Below are positions 7,672-12,718 of a stretch of DNA of 15,468 bases, piece by piece. The translations under genes were made by a program, and so were the position numbers. Positions within the stretch are counted from its first letter, which is position 1; every line of letters begins with the position of its first letter. Origin of the DNA: JBBDST01 sp040904765 (GTDB lineage Bacteria; Actinomycetota; Nitriliruptoria; Nitriliruptorales; Nitriliruptoraceae); NCBI GenBank assembly GCA_040904765.1, contig JBBDST010000060.1, positions 1-15,468 of the forward strand, written 5' to 3'. A model generated the notes under the pieces. That model saw nothing but the letters and a program-made list of their open reading frames with translations, had not been told where the DNA came from and searched no databases.

Positions 7672-8025
7672 ATGAATCTGCAACCTCACCTCGTCCATGA
7701 CAGCACAGTGGGCAGCCATGCACCATTAGCTCCCGTGCGTCAGGCTCGATATGTCCGCCGGCGTATCGTTGCGGTCGGTGTCCTTGCAGCACTAGTTTTT
7801 GCCCTTGGGGTAGTCGTTGGAGGTGCCGGCGCCACTGCAGAGATTGTTGATCCGGTAGCCGGCTACGAAGTTGTGGCTGTCGGCGAAACGTTATGGGATG
7901 TGGCCGTCCGCACGGCGCCTGATGGAGTTGATCCACGTCGTCATCTCGCAAGCGTGCGTGAACTGAATGGTTTTGACGGTGCTGGCGTAACTGCTTGGAC
8001 GGTTATTGCGATTCCTGCCCAGTAG
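7672..8025 (+). CDS. Membrane-anchored LysM protein, probable SOS-induced division inhibitor (YneA/ChiZ-like)
   Basis: 117 aa. A short N-terminal stretch with a basic cluster (RYVRRR, 26-31) precedes one hydrophobic helix (about 32-54), followed by an extracytoplasmic LysM peptidoglycan-binding domain (about 64-115: YEVVAVGETLWDVA, REL-N, VIAIP). ATG 7672 is chosen because GAAGG at 7660-7664 lies 7 bases upstream; GTG 7666 would lack that spacing. The gene is divergent from lexA and its putative promoter is overlaid by two SOS boxes. That is the position and architecture of Bacillus YneA and mycobacterial Rv2719c/ChiZ, LysM proteins that delay division after DNA damage; the corynebacterial division suppressor DivS sits in the same place. 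Family role is established for those proteins; here it is inferred from architecture, location and operators. No catalytic hydrolase domain is visible. Its stop abuts the convergent nrdR stop with no gap. Confidence 0.85.
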   Translation: MNLQPHLVHDSTVGSHAPLAPVRQARYVRRRIVAVGVLAALVFALGVVVGGAGATAEIVDPVAGYEVVAVGETLWDVAVRTAPDGVDPRRHLASVRELNGFDGAGVTAWTVIAIPAQ

Positions 8026-8502
8026 TTACGTTTCCGTTTCATCTTTAGGGGGCGCATCTTTCCGTAAGGTCGACAATTCTTGCGCAAAATCTTCGGGTCG
8101 TTCAAAGTTTTTGTAGACGCTCGCAAAACGTACGTATGTCACTTCATCAACGTCTTTGAGTGCTGCTAACACCGCCAGCCCGACTTGTTCGGAACTGACC
8201 GATGGCTCATTAAGCGCACGTAATGACAGCTCGACTTGATAGGCAACATCGGTTAACACCGATTCAGATACACGCCCTTGAGCGGCGCGCCGCATACCGG
8301 CAAGCACCTTTTCGTGATCAAATGGACGTTCCACGCCTGAACGTTTCCGCACCCGCAATTGCACTAAACCAACCTTTTCGAAGGTAGTGAATCGGGCAGC
8401 GCATGCCAGGCATGCTCGGCGACGGCGGATCACCGTGTGGTCAGGACTTGGGCGTGAATCGACAACCTTGTCGTCGACACTGCCGCAGTGAGGGCACCGC
8501 AT
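8026..8502 (-). CDS. nrdR: Transcriptional repressor NrdR
   Basis: Zinc-ribbon/ATP-cone repressor of ribonucleotide reductase genes that senses (d)ATP. 158 aa, normal length. The zinc ribbon has Cys3, Cys6, Cys31 and Cys34 (MRCPHCG and ACLAC) with RRRRACLACAARFTTFE, the usual DNA-contact region. The ATP-cone domain spans about 48-138 (VRKRSGVERPFDHEKV ... EVTYVRFASVYKNFERPEDF); most relatives have Val-Ala-Tyr where this one has Val-Thr-Tyr. The minus strand has GGAG 9 bases before ATG 8502. It may be co-transcribed with the GNAT gene 67 bases upstream, although a hairpin and T-run lie between. Its likely target nrdJ lies about 4.2 kb away with recognisable NrdR-type boxes. Confidence 0.96.
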   Translation of the reverse strand: MRCPHCGSVDDKVVDSRPSPDHTVIRRRRACLACAARFTTFEKVGLVQLRVRKRSGVERPFDHEKVLAGMRRAAQGRVSESVLTDVAYQVELSLRALNEPSVSSEQVGLAVLAALKDVDEVTYVRFASVYKNFERPEDFAQELSTLRKDAPPKDETET

Positions 8503-8550
8503 CGTTTACCGCTCCATCACACGATTGGGTGTGGCATGATCCGCTCGTTG

Positions 8551-8578
8551 AAAAAACACGCGGCGAACGTTAGCGTTC
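8551..8578 (-). terminator. Weak terminator-like hairpin after the GNAT gene
   Basis: On the minus strand GAACG-CTAA-CGTTC (plus 8565-8578) overlaps the GNAT stop codon, and a run of six T (plus 8551-8556) follows about 8 bases later. The stem is only 5 bp and the spacing is long, so termination would be partial at best. On the plus strand five T directly follow the same hairpin, so it could also stop antisense transcripts. Confidence 0.3.
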
Positions 8579-9493
8579 TTTTTCGTCATCGTAGGCATCA
8601 TCGGGGTCGGTGGTTGCCTCTTGGATGAGGACCCGACGGCCATGATTGCCCCGTTCGTCAGACCACTGATCGACGATTTCTAAACGGCCATCTTCACGAC
8701 GTTGCAGACGTGCACGTCCACGGCCAAGGGTTTCGCGAATCGATTCGTCGGGATGTTCTTCGGTGTGAACAAACCGGTAGCGGACTAGATCATTGGTGAG
8801 AATTCCGGCTAGTTCGCCATCAGAGATATGAGCTGCGTGATACTTGGCAATAACGCGCCGTTGTTCCTGCAAAAAGCGCACCTGCAAACCGTGATGGGTA
8901 GGGCCTTCATCGACCTCATCGAGGCTGAAAGTTAAGCCATGCAGCGCATAGCCAGTGACACTTCGATGTTTGCCTTGCGCCCAGTCGGTACGCGTTAAAG
9001 CGTAACCCCACTCTGAGGCATAGCCGCCGTCTGGAGTGGCAATCGTGTCTCGATAGCGTGCTTCCATCCGAAAACTGGCCGCATTGAACGCACGCTGCAT
9101 CGGGATGTTGCGTTCGTGTGCACGTCCGGTGAGCCGTTGCAAATCGGGCTGTTCATGAAAGTGGTGTTCGGCGACTTGACGCAGCACTTCGCGTCCAACC
9201 CCGCGGCCTCGCAAGGCCGGATGAATCCGCAGTGTCATGCGTGCGTCTGGTTGGTCAAGATCGGTCACCAGAACGAAGCCGGCCGGTTTCCCGCCGACAA
9301 TCACACCCCACGCCCACTGGGCGTCACTGGCCCACTTGCCTTCGTCAAGATCCGTTTGCAGGGTGTACACATCCCACCCATGCGTCGGTGCCAGCGCTGT
9401 CGCAGAGGCGTTATCGGTTTCCACCACCCACGCGGCATCGTCAGCGACGAGCATCCGTAGATGCACTTCACGGCGGTCTTGAGAGGCGGCCAC
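8570..9493 (-). CDS. GNAT acetyltransferase fused to a C-terminal 'N-acetylglutamate synthase'-type small domain
   Basis: 307 aa. Residues about 8-170 are a GNAT domain of the RimJ/RimL-like kind: HLRMLVADDAAWVVE, and the acetyl-CoA loop RIHPALRGRGVGREVL with R95-x-x-G98-x-G100, then GRAHERNIPMQRAFNAASFRMEARYRD. Residues about 183-293 resemble a small family often found as a free-standing protein of about 100 aa and loosely annotated as N-acetylglutamate synthase: F-V-D-E-G, VRFLQEQRRVIAKYHAAHISDGELAG, DGRLEIVDQW and a terminal Gly-rich strand ending in E. That label rests on annotation, not demonstrated activity. The start is GTG 9493, since the minus strand has GGAG five bases upstream; the nearby ATG is out of frame. 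The acidic tail (DPDDAYDDEKER) is unconserved. Substrate unknown. The gene precedes nrdR on the same strand. Confidence 0.8.
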   Translation of the reverse strand: MAASQDRREVHLRMLVADDAAWVVETDNASATALAPTHGWDVYTLQTDLDEGKWASDAQWAWGVIVGGKPAGFVLVTDLDQPDARMTLRIHPALRGRGVGREVLRQVAEHHFHEQPDLQRLTGRAHERNIPMQRAFNAASFRMEARYRDTIATPDGGYASEWGYALTRTDWAQGKHRSVTGYALHGLTFSLDEVDEGPTHHGLQVRFLQEQRRVIAKYHAAHISDGELAGILTNDLVRYRFVHTEEHPDESIRETLGRGRARLQRREDGRLEIVDQWSDERGNHGRRVLIQEATTDPDDAYDDEKER

Positions 9494-9500
9494 AACATCT

Positions 9501-9535
9501 CCAACGTGGTTGGCAGGGGTCTCGTCTGCGCAGAC
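9501..9535. repeat. Two inverted repeats upstream of the GNAT gene
   Basis: CCAAC-GTG-GTTGG at 9501-9513, and the perfect 12-bp palindrome GTCTGCGCAGAC at 9524-9535. The first overlaps the GNAT Shine-Dalgarno (plus CTCC, 9499-9502). Either could be an operator in the divergent spacer, but each occurs only once here. Confidence 0.3.
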
Positions 9536-9682
9536 ACGCGCGATAGACCGTAGTTAGAGGTCAACATACCTGCCGACGAGTTGCAATGAGGGAACTGAAC
9601 AGCCAACCTGTCATTGCCAACACGTTCGGCATCATCAGAAATCTCGCCTATGGTGTCTAACTACGACGACGGAGTGTACACA

Positions 9683-11008
9683 GTGAACAGTGTCGGACGC
9701 ACAGCAACAGAAATCGCAGCAGACGTGCGTGCGGGCGTGTTAACGGCACGCCAAGTTGCTGAAGAACACCTCAGTCATGCGACGCATGTGGCTGACCGCC
9801 TTGGGGCGTTGGTGGCGTTCGACCCTGCGATAGCCCTCGCTTCGGCCGATATCGTCGATGCCAGTGAAGACCTACGTGCCGGTGCGCTTGCGGGAGTTCC
9901 TGTTGTTATCAGTGACACCCTGCACGTCGCTGGACTCGCAACCCGTTATGGATCCTCGGCAACCGCCGACGTACCAGAAGATACCGACGACCCACTTGTT
10001 GCCGCGTTACGTGCAGCTGGGGCAGTTGTCATCGCAAAGACGCGCGTGAGTGAACTTGGTGTCTGGGGTACTGCAGATGACCCCGCTGGCATTGCGGTAA
10101 GCCCGTGGGATCCGACACGTTCTGCTGGAGGTTCCTCAGGTGGGGCCGCAGCTTGTGTCAGTGCTGGGGTTGCACCGTTGGGAATTGGTGTTGATGTGAA
10201 CGGGTCCGTGCGTGGGCCGGCCGCCGCTTGTGGAGTTGTCGGTATGCGTCTGGCATCGGTGTCGACCGGTGGCGATTGTGCCGGTGTGCTTGCCACCACG
10301 GTGGCTGATGCGAAACTTGTCGCAACCGTTTTTGGGGTCGTGCTTGAAGCGCCTGGCCCGACTGACCCGCCAGCACCGTTGCGGGTTGCTGTGTCATGGA
10401 AACCTCCTGCACCAGGTGTCGTAGTTTCTGGGGCGTGGCGTGAGGCTGCCATTGAGGCAGGGCGGCTGTTACATCGCGACGGGGAGATTGTGGCTCATGT
10501 TGATCCGCCGTACGACCGTGGTGCCATTCAGGCTGGGGTTGCCCGTTGGACAGACGCTGCGCGGGAACTGTTTGCACAGACTCAACTTGAGATAGAAGAA
10601 CTCCAAGGTCGCACACGTGCACACATTGCTGCAGGTGATCGTTTAAGTCGCGTGTCGCGTGCGGGTGGCGGTGATGCCGAAAAGTGGCGTGAACGCAGTC
10701 GCGCGTTTTTTACGGATACTGATGTTGTGGTGACCCCGGCGTTCGCACGTGCGCAGCCTGCTGCAAGTGCCTGGCATAGCCGCCCATGGGCGGCCAATAT
10801 TGCTGCCGAATTGTCGGCCTACCCCTTCTTTGCTGTTTGGGAGAATCTTGATCTGACGGTGTGTGTCGTCCCGCTTTGGCATGACGGTGGGCGGCCTTTG
10901 GCTGTGCAGATCGTGTCCGCGACCGGTGCTGCCCTGGTGGTGGCTGAGCGGATCGAAGCGACCGTTCCTTGGGCCCGGCACGCTCCAGGATGGGATGTTG
11001 ACGCGTAA
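9683..11008 (+). CDS. Amidase-signature family protein lacking the catalytic lysine
   Basis: 441 aa from GTG 9683 (GGAG at 9671-9674, 8 bases upstream). ATG 9650 and TTG 9614 are in-frame alternatives, but without ribosome sites. The fold of the amidase-signature (GatA-like) family is recognisable: TATEIAADVRAGVLTARQVAEEHL, AGVPVVISDTLHVAGLATRYGS, AAGAVVIAKTRVSELG, SAGGSSGGAAACVSAG, GIGVDVNGSVRGPAAACGVVGMR. In active members the triad is Lys (in GVPxxxKD), cis-Ser and Ser. Here cis-Ser151 and Ser175 are present, but the lysine position is Ser77 (codon AGT at 9911). The oxyanion strand reads DVNGS rather than DTGGS, and the C-terminal half is short. It is not GatA of the amidotransferase. It could be a non-catalytic paralogue or have altered chemistry. 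It is divergent from the GNAT gene and convergent with the permease. Confidence 0.82.
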   Translation: MNSVGRTATEIAADVRAGVLTARQVAEEHLSHATHVADRLGALVAFDPAIALASADIVDASEDLRAGALAGVPVVISDTLHVAGLATRYGSSATADVPEDTDDPLVAALRAAGAVVIAKTRVSELGVWGTADDPAGIAVSPWDPTRSAGGSSGGAAACVSAGVAPLGIGVDVNGSVRGPAAACGVVGMRLASVSTGGDCAGVLATTVADAKLVATVFGVVLEAPGPTDPPAPLRVAVSWKPPAPGVVVSGAWREAAIEAGRLLHRDGEIVAHVDPPYDRGAIQAGVARWTDAARELFAQTQLEIEELQGRTRAHIAAGDRLSRVSRAGGGDAEKWRERSRAFFTDTDVVVTPAFARAQPAASAWHSRPWAANIAAELSAYPFFAVWENLDLTVCVVPLWHDGGRPLAVQIVSATGAALVVAERIEATVPWARHAPGWDVDA

Positions 11009-11013
11009 GCGTC
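11000..11013 (+). other. Small hairpin with GTAA tetraloop at the amidase stop
   Basis: GACGC-GTAA-GCGTC; the TAA stop codon forms part of a GNRA-type loop. No T-run follows. It lies in the 8-base gap region between the convergent genes and may mark the transcript end, but it is not a canonical terminator. Confidence 0.25.
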
Positions 11014-11016
11014 TCG

Positions 11017-12249
11017 TTACTTGTCACGCGTTGGTTTAAACCAACGTCGTTTCGTGTCGTCATCGTCTTCATGGAGGATAGGTAGGGCAGTGACCGGGTT
11101 TACGCGCGGCCCGCCAATTGGGGTGGCGGTAAGGAAATGTCCTGCATTTTGAGCGAGACGCCGTAGTCGTAGTTCGTTACCAACCGCGGCGATGACTGCG
11201 GTGATGGGAACTGCCAGGAATGCGCCGATGACGCCAATGAGGATTGTTCCAGCGGTCAACACGCCCAAAATCACGACTGGGTGAAGCGATACGGAGCGGC
11301 GCATGATGGTTGGTTGCAGCACGTTTCCTTCGAATTGTTGAACGGCCAGCACGATCCCGACAACGATGAGCGCAGTGACCGGTCCGTTTGACGCTAGCGC
11401 GACAAGGACAGCCAAGATGCCGGCGATAAAGGCCCCGATGACGGGAATAAAGGAACCGAAGAACACCAGCACGGCCAAGGGTATTACGAGCGGTACATCG
11501 ACGATGTAAAGCCCGATGCCGATCCCCACTGCGTCGATTAATGCCACCAGTGCTGTGCCACGGACAAAGCCAGAGAGTGCTACCCAGCCGCGAGCACCAC
11601 AGGCGCGAACAGTGTTGCGGTGCCGTTCCGGTGAGCGATCGATAAACCAGTCGACAATTTGATTGCCGTCTTTCACAAAGAAAAACAGCAGCACAACCGC
11701 CAAAATTAATGCGGTGAGGCCTTGAGCGACGCCAACCGCAAAGGTGCCAAGCGAGAGCGCGATATCGCCGGCAGAGTTTTCGAGGGTTGTCAGGCCTTGG
11801 TTGATGAGGTCAAGGACCTCTTCGCGGTCGTAGCCGATGGGTCCTTCTTCAAGCCATATCAAGATCGAATCGATACCGTCAGAGACGGCTTCGACGAGTT
11901 CTTGCCCTTGAGTCACAAAGGGCGGAATGAGCGCAATGACGCCGCCAACGACGCCGCCGATGCCGCCGACGACAACGATAGTTGCCGACAGCGCGCGGGG
12001 CAGTCCAAGACGTTCAAGTCGGCGTGCTGGCGGAACACATAACGTGGCCAAAACAAGTGCCAAAATGATGGGTAATGTGACGAGGTAAATCTGAGTGGCG
12101 ACATACATCGCGGCAGTCAATGCGGTGAGCAGTACTAAACCGCGCCAGGCATATTGTGCTGCAGTGTTATACCAGCCAAGGCTGCTGATGGGGTGCCCGT
12201 TGGGGGTGTCGTTGTCAGGGGTGCTGTTGTCGTCTGTGGAGTCTGTCAC
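11017..12249 (-). CDS. AI-2E family (UPF0118/PerM-like) membrane permease
   Basis: 410 aa integral membrane protein from GTG 12249; the minus strand reads AAGGGAGAGG ending 8 bases upstream. The frame is open to an ATG at 12375, but the extra 42 residues have no matching pattern. After a polar Asp/Asn-rich N-terminus (1-30) there are paired helices at about 35-80, a helix near 90-112 (a Gly/Val-rich stretch), a soluble amphipathic segment (about 115-165), and a C-terminal bundle of roughly five helices (about 170-375). Family motifs are FFFVKDGNQIVDW, FFGSFIPVIGAFIAGILAVLVAL, QQFEGNVLQPTIMRRSVSLHPVVIL and the final FLAVPITAVIAAV. Family members include TqsA and Na+/H+-antiporter-like proteins; the substrate here cannot be inferred. 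The tail is charged (HEDDDDTKRRWFKPTRDK). Confidence 0.88.
   Translation of the reverse strand: MTDSTDDNSTPDNDTPNGHPISSLGWYNTAAQYAWRGLVLLTALTAAMYVATQIYLVTLPIILALVLATLCVPPARRLERLGLPRALSATIVVVGGIGGVVGGVIALIPPFVTQGQELVEAVSDGIDSILIWLEEGPIGYDREEVLDLINQGLTTLENSAGDIALSLGTFAVGVAQGLTALILAVVLLFFFVKDGNQIVDWFIDRSPERHRNTVRACGARGWVALSGFVRGTALVALIDAVGIGIGLYIVDVPLVIPLAVLVFFGSFIPVIGAFIAGILAVLVALASNGPVTALIVVGIVLAVQQFEGNVLQPTIMRRSVSLHPVVILGVLTAGTILIGVIGAFLAVPITAVIAAVGNELRLRRLAQNAGHFLTATPIGGPRVNPVTALPILHEDDDDTKRRWFKPTRDK
11029..11046. repeat. Perfect 18-bp palindrome at the end of the permease gene
   Basis: CGTTGGTTTAAACCAACG. It encodes RWFKPT near the permease C-terminus and also lies 21 bases beyond the convergent amidase stop, so in transcripts of both strands it can form a 6-bp stem with a TTTAAA loop. 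No U-tract follows on either side. Confidence 0.35.
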
Positions 12250-12410
12250 GATCCGCACCTCTCCCTTTTTGATGTCGCCGGTATGGCTCAACTGCCATGC
12301 TAGGTCAGTGGTGATGGATAATGTGCAATCTGTCGCGGTTTCGTTCGTCCGCCCACTTCCTTTTCGTGCGTTCAACGCGCAGATTGAGAATTAGTTTTCC
12401 CCAGCCGAGA
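12250..12410. other. Spacer upstream of the permease gene, nothing definite
   Basis: Left part of the 469-bp divergent spacer between the permease and nrdJ. Apart from the permease ribosome site (plus 12258-12265) I see no convincing promoter, repeat or small gene. The open frames here are unsupported on either strand. Confidence 0.4.
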
Positions 12411-12430
12411 TGTGGAGAACCTGTGGAATT
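12411..12430 (-). promoter_or_regulatory. Two DnaA-box-like 9-mers
   Basis: TGTGGAGAA (12411-12419) differs by one base from the inverted DnaA box TGTGGA(T/C)AA, and TGTGGAATT (12422-12430) shares the first six bases. They are spaced 11 bp, one helical turn, about 30 bp upstream of the proposed nrdJ -10. Weak evidence. Confidence 0.25.
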
Positions 12431-12457
12431 CATGGGGATTGAACGGGCATTGCTGGA

Positions 12458-12463
12458 TAGAAT
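12458..12463 (+). promoter_or_regulatory. Putative -10 element of nrdJ
   Basis: TAGAAT matches 5 of 6 -10 positions; TATAAG at 12465-12470 is a second option. No good -35 at 16-18 bp: the nearest hexamer, TTGAAC at 12439-12444, gives a 13-bp spacer to TAGAAT and a 20-bp spacer to TATAAG. A start near 12470 would put NrdR box 1 on the start point and leave a leader of about 250 nt. Confidence 0.4.
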
Positions 12464-12472
12464 CTATAAGAG

Positions 12473-12488
12473 ACACAACATGTAGTGG
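12473..12488. promoter_or_regulatory. NrdR box 1
   Basis: ACACAACATGTAGTGG matches 13 of 16 positions of the NrdR-box consensus acaCwAtATaTwGtgt, including both conserved half-sites. It sits just downstream of the proposed -10 of nrdJ. Confidence 0.6.
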
Positions 12489-12504
12489 TATCGCTAAAAG
12501 TTGT

Positions 12505-12520
12505 GCACAACTGCTTGCGG
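12505..12520. promoter_or_regulatory. NrdR box 2 (weaker)
   Basis: GCACAACTGCTTGCGG keeps the outer half-sites (CACAA and TTG-G) but not the AT centre, about 9 of 16 positions. It starts exactly 32 bp after box 1 (a 16-bp gap), the usual three-turn spacing of paired NrdR boxes, which is the main reason to believe it. It overlaps a perfect palindrome, AGTTGTGCACAACT (12499-12512). Confidence 0.45.
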
Positions 12521-12525
12521 TTTTC

Positions 12526-12668
12526 TGGGTTCCGGTTTGTAAAAGGTGCTTGCGTGAATGCCACTGCCGGGCTTGAGTCACACCGTGGGATTACGGTTAC
12601 GCCGTCACCCAGTGGGGGAAAGCAAGAATGCGCTGGTCCTGCTGTCCGCTCAAGACCAAACCGTCCCA
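12526..12668 (+). promoter_or_regulatory. Candidate structured RNA leader of nrdJ
   Basis: Complementary segments nest in order. P1 is TGGG+CGGTTTG (12526-12529, 12533-12539) with CAAACCG+CCCA (12657-12663, 12665-12668). P2 is CTTGC (12549-12553) with GCAAG (12622-12626). P3 is CCACTG (12561-12566) with CAGTGG (12610-12615). P4 is ACGG/CCGT (12593-12596, 12602-12605). The P3 loop segment CTTGAG (12572-12577) matches CTCAAG (12649-12654), which would form a pseudoknot. Between P2 and P3 lies a purine-rich internal loop (GTGAATG / GGGAAA). Helices of 5-6 bp occur by chance at this size, so the claim rests on their compatible nesting. The leader ends 35 nt before the ribosome site. Confidence 0.35.
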
Positions 12669-12703
12669 ACAGCCAGAACACCGTCGAAGACAAGACATAC
12701 TGT

Positions 12704-12710
12704 GAAGGAG
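12704..12710 (+). promoter_or_regulatory. Strong ribosome binding site of nrdJ
   Basis: GAAGGAG, 8 bases before ATG 12719. It decides the start, since the frame remains open upstream to 12470 with several GTG codons, one (12554) also preceded by AAAAGG. Confidence 0.8.
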
Positions 12711-12718
12711 TACTACCA

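Noticed and set aside
7484..7951. lexA frame remains open far upstream, giving a 380-residue ORF
   Set aside because: The extension runs through the SOS boxes and the LysM gene and has no LexA-like sequence. ATG 7483 has a GGAGG ribosome site and gives the family length.
8564..8578. Possible SOS box at CGAAC-GTTA-GCGTTC
   Set aside because: The right half is shifted by one base and is not GTTCG at N4 spacing; it lies at a gene end and is better read as a small hairpin.
9946..10622. Long antisense ORFs (154-168 residues) opposite the amidase gene
   Set aside because: Pro/Ala/Thr-rich or Gln/His-rich translations expected from reading a GC-biased gene in reverse; no motif and no ribosome site. 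The same applies to antisense ORFs opposite recA, miaB, dapF, hflX and nrdJ.
12554..12718. In-frame GTG 12554 with AAAAGG upstream as the nrdJ start, adding 55 residues
   Set aside because: The added residues have no NrdJ-like pattern and end at a much stronger GAAGGAG-8-ATG site at 12719, which gives a typical N-terminus. Kept as a caveat for the RNA-leader finding.
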